From contig JALEGD010000001.1 of the NCBI GenBank assembly GCA_022763425.1, positions 1,147,323 through 1,211,322 of the forward strand: 64,000 bases of DNA, in the 5' to 3' direction. A program made the position numbers and the translations under genes. The number at the start of each line of letters is the position of its first letter. Position 1 is the first letter of the stretch. The stretch comes from Pelagibacteraceae bacterium. GTDB lineage: Bacteria > Pseudomonadota > Alphaproteobacteria > Pelagibacterales > Pelagibacteraceae. The notes under the pieces were generated by a model. That model did not search any database and was not told where the DNA came from. It saw only the letters and a list, made by a program, of their open reading frames with translations. This document shows positions 51,965-60,228 of the stretch, piece after piece.

Positions 51965-52438
51965 TTAAGACTTTGGAATAAATTTTAAAGCAACACCGTT
52001 ATTACAATATCTTTTAAAAGTTGGTCTTGGTCCATCATTAAAAACATGACCATGGTGACCTTTGCACGTTGCACAGTGGTATTCAGTTCTTGGATACAAA
52101 AGCTTAAAGTCGGTTTTTGTTTTTAAATTTCCTTTATAAAAATCAAAAAAAGATGGCCATCCTGTACCAGAGTCATATTTCATAGATGAATGAAAAAGTT
52201 TTGTATTACATGCAACACAAACATATTCACCTTCGCGCTTTTCGTTATTTAATGGACTTGTAAAAGGTCTTTCAGTACCTTCTTTTCTTAAAATTTTAAA
52301 TTGTTCAGGCGTTAAAATTTTTTTCCATTCTTCATCTGTTTTTATAATTTCTTTTAAAGCTGAAAAAACAGATGTTTGACCAAAACCTATAAGCAGTAGA
52401 GATTGTGCAATAATTTTTAAAAATGTTCTTTTATTCAT
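51965..52438 (-). CDS. msrB: peptide-methionine (R)-S-oxide reductase, exported
   Basis: This 157-residue MsrB has an N-terminal membrane or signal segment (about 5-26), so it likely acts in the periplasm. Zinc cysteine pairs CVAC and CATC, the YDSGTGWPSF motif and catalytic Cys in RYCNNGVALKF are all present. It repairs oxidised methionine in proteins. It lies one base from the glycosyltransferase fusion gene upstream. Confidence 0.93.
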   Translation of the reverse strand: MNKRTFLKIIAQSLLLIGFGQTSVFSALKEIIKTDEEWKKILTPEQFKILRKEGTERPFTSPLNNEKREGEYVCVACNTKLFHSSMKYDSGTGWPSFFDFYKGNLKTKTDFKLLYPRTEYHCATCKGHHGHVFNDGPRPTFKRYCNNGVALKFIPKS

Positions 52439-53764
52439 TTATGAATATTTTCTTTTATCAATAAATCCAATTAAATCACTTTGTTCTTTGGTCATTTTAG
52501 CATTTTTTAAAGCTGCATACATAGATTGTAAATCATCTAAAGTATCTACATCGACAAGTAAAAAATCGCTTTTCTTTAAATTATATAAATGTTTTGTAAA
52601 ATCATTTAAAACTGTACTTGAAGAATAATTCACTCTTGTAAATTCAGCTTCTAAATTTTTTAATTTAGTAGAAAAACAACAATACCCGCCATCCTTTGTA
52701 CCAATGATGTAACTGTCAAATTTGGAAAGGTAATTTACAGAATCACTTAAATGTTTTGATGTGAGTTCTGGTATATCTGATCCAGATAAAACTATTCTAT
52801 CCGCAAACGGTGCACAAATTTCATAAACTTCATGCATCGACTTACCAATGTTTTCTTCATTAATATCTAGAATGCTAAATTTAGATAAACCTAATTCTTC
52901 AATGTAATCTCTATTTGGACTGTTATTAATAATAACGATTTTATTCCCATCTTTATCTAGAGATAAAATGTTTGATTTTACAATGTTTAAACAATGAAGA
53001 TTAAACTGATCAACTAGACCTTGATCTTTTAAAGTCTCTCTAAGTCTTGTTTTAGAATCTTTTGATTTTGGATCTTTCATAAAAAAACAAAAAATATTCT
53101 CAATTTTATTTTGTTTAAATTTTCTGGCCTGAGTTATGGTTTTAAATAATGTTTTTGTTGTTTGCCAAAATGAACTTTCTTCATATTTTCTAGCTGAGGT
53201 AATAATTTCTCTGGTAATTTCTTTAATTTCAATGCCTAAAGCTTTAGCATCCCATACAAACTTGTGGTCTTCACCTTCTTTTAAACTTTCATCAAATCTA
53301 CCAATTAAATTAAATAAATTTTTATGAATTAAAAAAGACTGGTCTCCAAAGGGTAAATCAAAGTTTTTAGATCTAAAATTTGCACCAGATGCGTTAATAG
53401 TATTTTTTTTATTATCAAATGCGAGTTTAAAATAATTTAACTGTTTTTTTTGAACACGATCCAGGTCTTCTCTTTGAATTTTATCAATCTGACTATCAAT
53501 ATGTAAAAACCATAAATAATTATTCTCAGCCTTTAAAGCTCCAGCGTTTAATGATTTTCCTCGTGTTGAATTTGGAACTTTAACTAATTTGTTAATATTT
53601 AAATTAATATCATTTAACGCATCTATAGATAATTCGTTATCAGCATCAATGGCTAAGATGATTTCATGGCCTGAAAATTTATCTTTTAATTTTTTTAATA
53701 ATGAAAAATCTTTTTCATCTTTAGAGGCTATAACAATAATTGAAAATGTTTTATGTAGCGCCAC
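52439..53764 (-). CDS. fusion of GT2-like glycosyltransferase and DUF2064 (TIGR04282-type) domain
   Basis: The 441-residue protein joins two nucleotide-sugar folds. Residues 1-240 resemble the TIGR04283 GT2 family (SIIVIASKDE; GKSLNAGAL; WFLHIDSQ). Residues about 240-430 resemble DUF2064, with RLRETL, GSDIPELT and GTKDGGYCC. These families often sit side by side as separate genes; here they are one polypeptide. The substrate is unknown. Confidence 0.75.
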   Translation of the reverse strand: MALHKTFSIIVIASKDEKDFSLLKKLKDKFSGHEIILAIDADNELSIDALNDINLNINKLVKVPNSTRGKSLNAGALKAENNYLWFLHIDSQIDKIQREDLDRVQKKQLNYFKLAFDNKKNTINASGANFRSKNFDLPFGDQSFLIHKNLFNLIGRFDESLKEGEDHKFVWDAKALGIEIKEITREIITSARKYEESSFWQTTKTLFKTITQARKFKQNKIENIFCFFMKDPKSKDSKTRLRETLKDQGLVDQFNLHCLNIVKSNILSLDKDGNKIVIINNSPNRDYIEELGLSKFSILDINEENIGKSMHEVYEICAPFADRIVLSGSDIPELTSKHLSDSVNYLSKFDSYIIGTKDGGYCCFSTKLKNLEAEFTRVNYSSSTVLNDFTKHLYNLKKSDFLLVDVDTLDDLQSMYAALKNAKMTKEQSDLIGFIDKRKYS

Positions 53765-54877
53765 TTAAATTACTCTTTCAATAAACCAATATATACCCAC
53801 TAAGGCTATTAATATTGATAATGTATTTGTAAAATATTTTTTATACCAAGGTTTTTCTTTTATCCAGTATGCAAAACCAAAATAGCAACCCACAATGACA
53901 AATAGCTGTCCTAGCTCAACGCCAACATTAAATGAAATTAAACTCGTAATAAAATGAGCTTGTGACAATCCAATCTCACTTATAACACCCGCAAAACCAA
54001 GTCCGTGAAGTAGTCCAAAAACAAATACAACTATTGGTCTCCATAGCGAGATATTTTTTAAAAAAATATTCTCAATTGCAACATACGCAATGGACAGGGC
54101 AATAATAGGTTCAACAATCTGAGGTGAAATAGATAGTATATTTAAAACTCCTAAAAAAATTGTAATTGTATGAGCGAGCGTAAAAGCAGAGACTTGAATT
54201 AATAATGGTTTAAATTTTGGCGAAAATAAAAATAAACCAATTACAAATAAAATATGATCAAGTCCTTTTGGAACAATATGCAGAAATCCAATAGTTAAAT
54301 AATTATATATTTCTGCAAATAAGTTTTGATCTTTGTTTTTTGTTATTGAAAAATTTTTTGAGACTGAATTGATTTTTAAATATTCAGTATAAACAATTTC
54401 TTTTTGAGGATTTGACACTCTAAGAATAACCGGACCATAATCTTTTATCCAACCAAACTGTAAGTTATTTTTATCTATATTTGATCCAGAAATTTGAATT
54501 AAAGTCTCTCGTGAAAGATTTAGATCTCCAACTTTATCAATTTGAACATCATCGATTTCAAATGGTATTTTTAACTCATTTTGATTTAGATAAATGTTAT
54601 CTTTAAAATTAATTAAAGATTTTTTAAATACTTCCAACAATTGTTCAGCAGGCAACTTTCTTAAACTGTTATAATAATCAGAATTTTTAGACTCATCGGT
54701 ATCTGAATGTGACGGGTCAATATTAGCTAGAATAGCTTCTAAATTAAGTTGAATACTTAATTTAAAATTTAACTTATTATCTTTTTCAATGAATTGAAAA
54801 TTTGCAATAGATGGTTTTAATTCATGAGAAAAAACTATAGAGGGAATAAATAAAAGAATAAATAATAAACGCGCCAT
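53765..54877 (-). CDS. HupE/UreJ-2 family membrane protein with exported N-terminal domain
   Basis: The 370-residue protein has a signal peptide, a soluble domain to about residue 185 and then six to seven helices. The His motifs GFLHIVPKGLDHILFV and GLLHGLGFAGV fit the HupE/UreJ-2 type, generally tied to nickel or cobalt uptake. The divergent neighbour is a DUF4198 protein, often its partner. The two start codons abut with no bases between, so each promoter must lie in the other gene. Confidence 0.82.
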   Translation of the reverse strand: MARLLFILLFIPSIVFSHELKPSIANFQFIEKDNKLNFKLSIQLNLEAILANIDPSHSDTDESKNSDYYNSLRKLPAEQLLEVFKKSLINFKDNIYLNQNELKIPFEIDDVQIDKVGDLNLSRETLIQISGSNIDKNNLQFGWIKDYGPVILRVSNPQKEIVYTEYLKINSVSKNFSITKNKDQNLFAEIYNYLTIGFLHIVPKGLDHILFVIGLFLFSPKFKPLLIQVSAFTLAHTITIFLGVLNILSISPQIVEPIIALSIAYVAIENIFLKNISLWRPIVVFVFGLLHGLGFAGVISEIGLSQAHFITSLISFNVGVELGQLFVIVGCYFGFAYWIKEKPWYKKYFTNTLSILIALVGIYWFIERVI

Positions 54878-55651
54878 ATGAAAATTTGTTTAGCAGTAAT
54901 ATTATATTTTTTAATTAATTCAAATTCATTGAATGCGCATGAGCTTTGGTTAGAAGCTGATCAATATCAATTAAAGGATAGTGAAAAGCTCATCGCAAAT
55001 ATCAAAGTTGGACAAGATTTAGTCGGTGAGAGTTACCCTTATTTGTCACAAGAAACAGAGAAGCTTTTTTTAGTATCAAAAAAAGGTTTTAAAAAATTAA
55101 ATCAAATCGATGGCGATTACCCTGCAATACAGCAATCAGTGAATTATAGCGGGATTCAATATTTGTACTATCAGTCAAACAAAGAGTTTCTCAAATATCA
55201 AGATTATAAAACCTTTATCGAATTTACAGATGAATATAATTTAAATTATGATTTAAAAAATAAAAATATTCCAAATGAAATCTATCAAAGATTTGCGAAA
55301 ATAATTTTTAATGGTGAATCAAATAGTTTTTTTAAAACCAAACAAAATTTAGAATTTGAAATAATTAATCAAAATGATCCTTATCGAAATCATTTTTCAG
55401 AAATACAAATCTTTCTTAAAAAAAAACCATTTATAGATAAAAAGTTTGTTGTTTTTTTTAAAAATAAAAATGCATTTGAAAGAAAAATATATCAAACAGA
55501 TGCAAATGGGTTTGCAAAAATAGATAGCTCTAAAAAAGGATTATATTTAATAAGTGCTGTTCACTTGGAAACACTAAATTTAATAGACCAAATTAAATAT
55601 AAAGCAGATTATTATAGCCGCTGGGCAAGCTTAACTTTTAGAAAAAACTAA
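54878..55651 (+). CDS. DUF4198-like exported protein
   Basis: The 257-residue protein has a signal peptide ending at AHELWLEAD, the usual DUF4198 start of the mature chain. A beta-rich body follows, with a C-terminal block QTDANGFAKIDSSKKGLYLISAVH. DUF4198 proteins are linked to metal uptake and often accompany HupE-like permeases, as here. The metal is not shown by the sequence. Confidence 0.75.
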   Translation: MKICLAVILYFLINSNSLNAHELWLEADQYQLKDSEKLIANIKVGQDLVGESYPYLSQETEKLFLVSKKGFKKLNQIDGDYPAIQQSVNYSGIQYLYYQSNKEFLKYQDYKTFIEFTDEYNLNYDLKNKNIPNEIYQRFAKIIFNGESNSFFKTKQNLEFEIINQNDPYRNHFSEIQIFLKKKPFIDKKFVVFFKNKNAFERKIYQTDANGFAKIDSSKKGLYLISAVHLETLNLIDQIKYKADYYSRWASLTFRKN

Positions 55652-56373
55652 TTAGAAAAATAAATATTTTTATAATACGAAACAGCTTTTTGTTTAGTAT
55701 TATCTGTATCTGTCATTATCGCAACACCATCAATTTCGCCAAGCTCAAGGTCTAAAAACTTTTTAAAATGCTCTTTAACGTTAAGTTTAACTGTAACCCA
55801 TGAATTTACTTTTGTATCAACTAGTGATGAAGCCACATAATCAATAATTTGTTTTCGGTAAGGACCCGTCCAATGGCTATTTGTTTTTTCATTGCTAGAA
55901 AAAACATAGTTCATTACTTTTTTTTGCCAAGGTAAAGAGCCTGTTTCTTTTATTACTGATACACGAGCTGCAAAATCATGCCCCTTTTTACTGTTTTCTT
56001 TTATACCGGGAATTCCCTGTTCTACTTTCCAGGTTATATTTAAAAAAGGTGTTTTGTTTAAATCTACTTTGATTTCTCGTCCAAGACCTGATGCTTGTCC
56101 TTCAGCCTCTGCCTTTAGGCAGCCATTGCTTTCTATTTTTAAATTAGCATCTGAACTATTTTTAGTTTTTAGTTTAAATAAATCAGAATTTTTTGAAGCA
56201 ACACATGTACCGTTTTGATCTATTAAAATACTGTAATCAGTCTTCTTTTTTATACTGTGAGATTTGAGTTTTGATAATTCCTCTTTCGTAAATTCAAAAA
56301 CATCCACCCGTTCTGCTTTGGCAAAAGAAAAGGCTTGAACAACAAAGATAAAAATTAAGATAAAGTTTTTCAT
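55648..56373 (-). CDS. DUF3047 exported protein
   Basis: The 241-residue protein has a signal peptide ending AKA. The DUF3047 core includes LNITWKVEQGIPG, GHDFAARVSVI and NYVFSSNEKTNS. Function is unknown; the fold is probably a carbohydrate-binding-like beta sandwich. Its ATG is only seven bases after the CCA end of tRNA-Arg, so the mRNA may be released by tRNA 3' processing. Confidence 0.8.
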   Translation of the reverse strand: MKNFILIFIFVVQAFSFAKAERVDVFEFTKEELSKLKSHSIKKKTDYSILIDQNGTCVASKNSDLFKLKTKNSSDANLKIESNGCLKAEAEGQASGLGREIKVDLNKTPFLNITWKVEQGIPGIKENSKKGHDFAARVSVIKETGSLPWQKKVMNYVFSSNEKTNSHWTGPYRKQIIDYVASSLVDTKVNSWVTVKLNVKEHFKKFLDLELGEIDGVAIMTDTDNTKQKAVSYYKNIYFSN

Positions 56374-56380
56374 TTCCTTA

Positions 56381-56457
56381 TGGCGCGCCCGGGAAGATTC
56401 GAACTCCCAACCTTCTGATCCGTAGTCAGACGATCTATCCAGTTGATCTACGGGCGC
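56381..56457 (-). tRNA. tRNA-Arg (anticodon ACG)
   Basis: The reverse complement is a 77-base cloverleaf: acceptor GCGCCCG, anticodon loop CTACGGA, T-arm GTTCGAATC and encoded CCA. ACG is normally edited to ICG by TadA. The gene marks the left edge of the mobile element. Its 5' end, not the more usual 3' end, faces the integrase. Confidence 0.96.
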
Positions 56458-56510
56458 TTGTTATAAATCAAGTGAATAACACAGGAATTACAATCTTTCT
56501 ACGCTGAATT

Positions 56511-56536
56511 GATTCCGCGTGGACTCTAACGGACTC
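56511..56536. repeat. GANTC cluster at left end of the element
   Basis: GATTC (56511), GACTC (56522) and GACTC (56532) occur within 26 bases between tRNA-Arg and the integrase. The two GACTC copies sit in GGACTC repeats ten bases apart. Similar GGACTC copies recur near 63851-63954. Confidence 0.55.
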
Positions 56537-56555
56537 AACGGATTGGACCAAGAAT

Positions 56556-56575
56556 GTAGGTCGAGCGTAGGTCGA
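56556..56575. repeat. tandem GTAGGTCGA repeat upstream of the integrase
   Basis: Two copies of GTAGGTCGA lie 11 bases apart, one helical turn. A further TAGGTCGAG occurs at 63671-63679. Spacing and position suit binding sites for the integrase arm domain or an Xis-type protein; this is inference. Confidence 0.5.
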
Positions 56576-56671
56576 AATGATTTTTGGGTTCCTTTTTGTT
56601 CTTTGGATCATTCAGGAAATTACGTAACGGAAGCACCTTTGTTAAGGAGCTACCAGAAGGAGTATTACTAA

Positions 56672-58024
56672 ATGAAAAAATATACAGAAAGCAAAGTCGA
56701 AGAACTAAGAGGATTAGACCGAGATGTTATCTATGCAGATGTTCACTCAGGTTTAATTTTAATTGTGCGAAAGCAGCAGCTAGACAAACTTGGGAATGAT
56801 ATCTCGAAGAAAGTTTGGGCGTTTAGATATAGGCCAAAAGGTAAGACTGCTATTAGAGTAAAACTTGGTGATGCAAACGGACCAAATAGTATTTCAAGGA
56901 CCGCTGCTATCAATAGGTTAGCAAGATTAAAAACTGCTATTGATACAGGTCAGGATCCACATTTTGAAAAGGCAAAATTAAAAAGTGAAATAACTTTAGG
57001 TGATCTAGTTAAGAAATTTTACAAAGACCGATTAACTAAAAACTATGGCTATAAACCTAAAACTATAAGCGGTATTAAAAACACATTTAAGGTTTGGTTG
57101 TTTGAAGATACTCAGGATCCAAATTGTAAAAACGCGATAAATTATTCGATTAAGGATATCAGGATATCGAAGTTTACAAATCAAAAAGCCAAAGCGGTCC
57201 ACGCTTCTATAAGATCAAAAAGCGGTTATGTTGCTAATAGATTCATAGCTTATTTAAAAATTGTTTTTAACTTTGCTATTGAAACTAAAATTTTTACAAA
57301 AGAAAATCCTTGTAAGATTCCAAAGAAACACCTGTTTAAAGAAGCTGAAACGACGACCGTTTTATCAGATGAACAGTACATTAAACTATTTAGAAGGGCC
57401 TTTGTTAAAGATGCTAGAACAAATAGATTGAATACAAATTATTATATTAAAAATAATTATAATTTAATTCCGTGTTTAGCGATTGCTTTTCTATTGTCAG
57501 CGGGTCGTAGAGCTGAAAGTGAAGGTTTCAGTTGCCAATGGTCCCAAGTCAATGAAGATACAAAAAAGATATTTTATGCAGACTCAAAGGTTGGCAGCAA
57601 AGAATATCAATTGGCTCCAATGACCTTGGATATTTTGCAAACAATGCGAAGATCTTTAATGAACAGGGATTACAAAGTAATCTATGAACGTAGTGAATAT
57701 ATTTTTCCTAGTGGAAACAAAAACTCTAAGTGTCCACACATTCAGGATATTAGAACTACTTGGGCTAAACTTTTAAAAGATTGTAACATTCCATATATGC
57801 CGCTGAAGCAAGTACGTCATAGCTTTGCGACAAGGTTGTTGAGAAGAAGTAAAAATTTAAAAGTAGTGCAAACTCAGCTTGGCCATAACCGAATTGAAAC
57901 AACCATGAAATATGCAAAAATTGTTAATGAAGATGTTGAAAATGCTTTGAATGATTTTTCAAACTCGGTCGAAGTAAATACCGCTGAAGAGAACGTTGTT
58001 CAGTTAAAACTTAAATCGGAATAG
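56672..58024 (+). CDS. int: tyrosine recombinase/integrase
   Basis: This 450-residue integrase has an N-terminal arm-binding region of the kind found in tRNA-targeting integrases (about 1-95) and a core-binding SAM-like domain (about 105-225). The catalytic domain follows, with Arg279 in SAGRRAES, Lys379-x-x-Arg382 with the following His (RHSFATRL), LGH and nucleophile Tyr414 in MKYAKI. The usual first His of the HxxR box is Lys, a tolerated variant. It is probably active. The start has a strong GAAGGAG site ten bases upstream. An overlapping frame from 56584 is rejected. Confidence 0.93.
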   Translation: MKKYTESKVEELRGLDRDVIYADVHSGLILIVRKQQLDKLGNDISKKVWAFRYRPKGKTAIRVKLGDANGPNSISRTAAINRLARLKTAIDTGQDPHFEKAKLKSEITLGDLVKKFYKDRLTKNYGYKPKTISGIKNTFKVWLFEDTQDPNCKNAINYSIKDIRISKFTNQKAKAVHASIRSKSGYVANRFIAYLKIVFNFAIETKIFTKENPCKIPKKHLFKEAETTTVLSDEQYIKLFRRAFVKDARTNRLNTNYYIKNNYNLIPCLAIAFLLSAGRRAESEGFSCQWSQVNEDTKKIFYADSKVGSKEYQLAPMTLDILQTMRRSLMNRDYKVIYERSEYIFPSGNKNSKCPHIQDIRTTWAKLLKDCNIPYMPLKQVRHSFATRLLRRSKNLKVVQTQLGHNRIETTMKYAKIVNEDVENALNDFSNSVEVNTAEENVVQLKLKSE

Positions 58025-58098
58025 CTTCGAGGCCGCTCGATCCACGCTGATTTTGTGAGGTCCTTGATTAGTGAGTCTTGTTGAATTATTCTAGCTGC

Positions 58099-58506
58099 AT
58101 GGGCAAGTCTAAGGAAAAACATTTAAAAGATTTTTTATTTGAACAATACAAATTAGGTAATGTTGATTGGGTTGGTCCAGAAATAGACAGGAGAACAATT
58201 AAAGGCCAACGTGAACCTAAGAATATTACAGAAGGTTTATTAGAATTATTTTTCCAAAATTACGTTTTTAAATTTACAAAACATGGCGCAATAACTGCAG
58301 CTATGAAAACAAAAGATTTTAAGATTATTTACAATATGAAACTTAAATCTTTAGAGAAGAATTTTAAGCACAAAACTTCAGATCCAAAGAAATGGTTTCA
58401 AAGAGTGGTGGATCGCGCATATCCTACTGTTAAACATTTAGATTGTGCTATGGTTAAAAAATATGGACCACTATTCTTGGCCGCTAAAAAGAAAAGAAAA
58501 TCATAA
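58099..58506 (+). CDS. basic protein of unknown function
   Basis: From the ATG at 58099 (MGKSKEKHLKDF) the product has 135 residues; a TTG start at 58078 is less likely. It is strongly basic, with a KKKRKS tail, and has a conserved-looking NITEGLLELFFQNYVF block and one tryptophan in DPKKWFQRV. Nucleic-acid binding is plausible from charge alone. It lies between integrase and the Xis-like gene, the slot for regulators or recombination factors. Confidence 0.6.
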   Translation: MGKSKEKHLKDFLFEQYKLGNVDWVGPEIDRRTIKGQREPKNITEGLLELFFQNYVFKFTKHGAITAAMKTKDFKIIYNMKLKSLEKNFKHKTSDPKKWFQRVVDRAYPTVKHLDCAMVKKYGPLFLAAKKKRKS

Positions 58507-58573
58507 TTCCTTTTTAATTTAAAAAATCGTTCAGTAATTTAATAAAAATCCAGTCTATGCTTTAAGCTCTTCT

Positions 58574-58777
58574 ATGAGCGTTAAAAAGTATTTATCACCA
58601 AGAGAAGTTTCTAACGAGTTTAATATTTCTATTAACACTCTTAGACGTTGGCGCTCAGAAGATAGAGGACCAAAAGCAATTAAGCTCGGTCAAAAACCAA
58701 ACAATAAAAGATCAGGAACAATCAGATACGACAGGTCTGAATTGGAAGAGATGTTTAACAAAGGAGTAATGGCATAA
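58574..58777 (+). CDS. AlpA/excisionase-like helix-turn-helix protein
   Basis: This 67-residue protein is a single MerR-like winged HTH. LSPREVSNEFNISINTLRRWRSEDRGPKAIKLG is followed by a wing with IRYDRSELEEMF. Such proteins either bend DNA for excision (Xis) or activate integrase genes (AlpA). The stop overlaps the next ATG in the TAATG form, so it heads a coupled gene run. Confidence 0.85.
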   Translation: MSVKKYLSPREVSNEFNISINTLRRWRSEDRGPKAIKLGQKPNNKRSGTIRYDRSELEEMFNKGVMA

Positions 58778-59160
58778 TGGAAGATCAAGACAGAAAAGTA
58801 ATACCTGTTGTTGTACCACTAGATGAATTTTTAGAAGGTTTAAAAAAAGAACAGGATATTTTTGAAGAGTTAAGAAAAGGAAACAACCCGTTTGATAGTC
58901 GCGAAGAAAAAAGCAAAGGTGGCAGCGTTGGCAGCTTAGTTGAAAAGGATATCAGACAACCTGAACAACCTAAGTTTAGAATGTTGTTAGCTGATTCTGG
59001 AATGACAAGGGATCAGGAAATTGGTTTGCATATGTGGATCATTGGAACAGGTTCAGGACCCGGGTCAATGTCTGGCGATCATTTAAAAGCAATAGAAGAT
59101 TCTGAAAAATGGTTGGAAGAAAATTTAACACCCGCTGAGAGAAGGCAGTTTGGTTTTTAA
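58777..59160 (+). CDS. acidic protein of unknown function
   Basis: The 127-residue protein is acidic, with a helical start (VPLDEFLEGLKKEQDIFEELRKG), a Gly/Ser-rich linker and a C-terminal block RMLLADSGMTRDQEIGLHMWIIGTG. I recognise no family. It is coupled to the HTH gene before it (one-base overlap) and is followed directly, without a gap, by the next gene. Confidence 0.65.
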   Translation: MEDQDRKVIPVVVPLDEFLEGLKKEQDIFEELRKGNNPFDSREEKSKGGSVGSLVEKDIRQPEQPKFRMLLADSGMTRDQEIGLHMWIIGTGSGPGSMSGDHLKAIEDSEKWLEENLTPAERRQFGF

Positions 59161-59844
59161 ATGACTAAAGAACATAAAACCACTTGGCAGTTGATGAAGG
59201 AAACAGGAACTCCAGAAGAAAAAAGAGAATATGATTTAATGGAGTTAGAACATTTAAAATCTCAGCAAAGATATTTCAAAAATACTCCACCAGAACAAAG
59301 AAAAGAAATGGTGAAGAATAATTTAGAAGTAAGAAAAGCAGCTCAGAAAATTTTAAAAACTTATGAAGCAACAAATGATTTTATGTATGCGAAAGATTTT
59401 AACCACTATCTCAAAAAGGTTAATCCAAAGCATTTTGAAAAGATTGCAGATAATTTAAAAAATAGAATACCTGAGTCAGCAAAAGAAAACGTTGAACAAT
59501 TTAAAAATAAAATTTCAGAAGCTAGAGAGAAAGGTCAATTAGCAGAAGTAAACAAAGATCGAAAAGGATTAAACACGATTGTTTATTATAATGCAGAAGA
59601 TGCAGCTAAACCAAGACCACCTAAAACAATAAAACCAACTGAAGATTTTAGACCTGATGAAGATTCATCTAAAGGTTTGGCTCATGTTCTTGGTGTAGAT
59701 GATAACGACTTTAAAACACCTGAAAGTGAATTCATGCGTGTGCCTGAGTTTTTAGAAAAACATTACAAACCTGAACCAGATCCAGATTTAAAAAAAGGAT
59801 TAGGAACACTTAAACAAATGGAGTTACCTTTTGATGATAAATAA
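59161..59844 (+). CDS. unknown protein with C-terminal beta-clamp-binding-like motif
   Basis: The 227-residue protein is charged and mostly helical (about 20-130), then disordered and proline-rich. It ends in LKQMELPFDDK. QMELPF fits the QLxLPF-type hexapeptide by which polymerases, Hda and other replication proteins dock on the DnaN sliding clamp. At an exposed C terminus this is where such a motif would work. The gene is part of the run leading to the DNA polymerase and overlaps the next gene by 14 bases. Confidence 0.65.
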   Translation: MTKEHKTTWQLMKETGTPEEKREYDLMELEHLKSQQRYFKNTPPEQRKEMVKNNLEVRKAAQKILKTYEATNDFMYAKDFNHYLKKVNPKHFEKIADNLKNRIPESAKENVEQFKNKISEAREKGQLAEVNKDRKGLNTIVYYNAEDAAKPRPPKTIKPTEDFRPDEDSSKGLAHVLGVDDNDFKTPESEFMRVPEFLEKHYKPEPDPDLKKGLGTLKQMELPFDDK

Positions 59845-60205
59845 CGAACACGAAGATATTGAAACTATTTTAAGTGATTTTGATGAATTAGATAATATGC
59901 CTTGGTGGGCTGAACACCTTGGAATTAATTTATTAAATTGGGAAAGAAGAAAATTAATTAAATTATATTTAATAAAACAAGAAGGCGCTAGGAAACGCAT
60001 TGAAGAGTTAGAAGGCCGCCTTGATGACAAGTGCAGAATAATCGCTCAATCAGATACGATTAGAAGAGAACAACAAAAACAAATCTCAATCGAAAGAATA
60101 CGTGTCCGTAATTTAGACAGACAACTTGATGAAGCATACGAAAGAATTCGAGAGCTGCAACAGCTGCTTGATGAATACAAGGAAGGGAAACCGTTCATAA
60201 ATTAA
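59831..60205 (+). CDS. coiled-coil protein of unknown function
   Basis: The 124-residue protein starts with an acidic segment including DNMPWWAEHLGI. From about residue 50 to the end it is a long heptad-rich helix (ARKRIEELEGRL, LDRQLDEAYERIRELQQLL), a likely dimeric coiled coil. A second ATG three bases later is equally possible. It could be a structural or adaptor subunit. Confidence 0.65.
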   Translation: MMINNEHEDIETILSDFDELDNMPWWAEHLGINLLNWERRKLIKLYLIKQEGARKRIEELEGRLDDKCRIIAQSDTIRREQQKQISIERIRVRNLDRQLDEAYERIRELQQLLDEYKEGKPFIN

Positions 60206-60228
60206 CAAATAACAAAGGAGTATTATTA

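Noticed and set aside
56584..56799. 71-codon ORF overlapping the integrase start
   Set aside because: The integrase frame has the ribosome site and domain match; this frame has neither.
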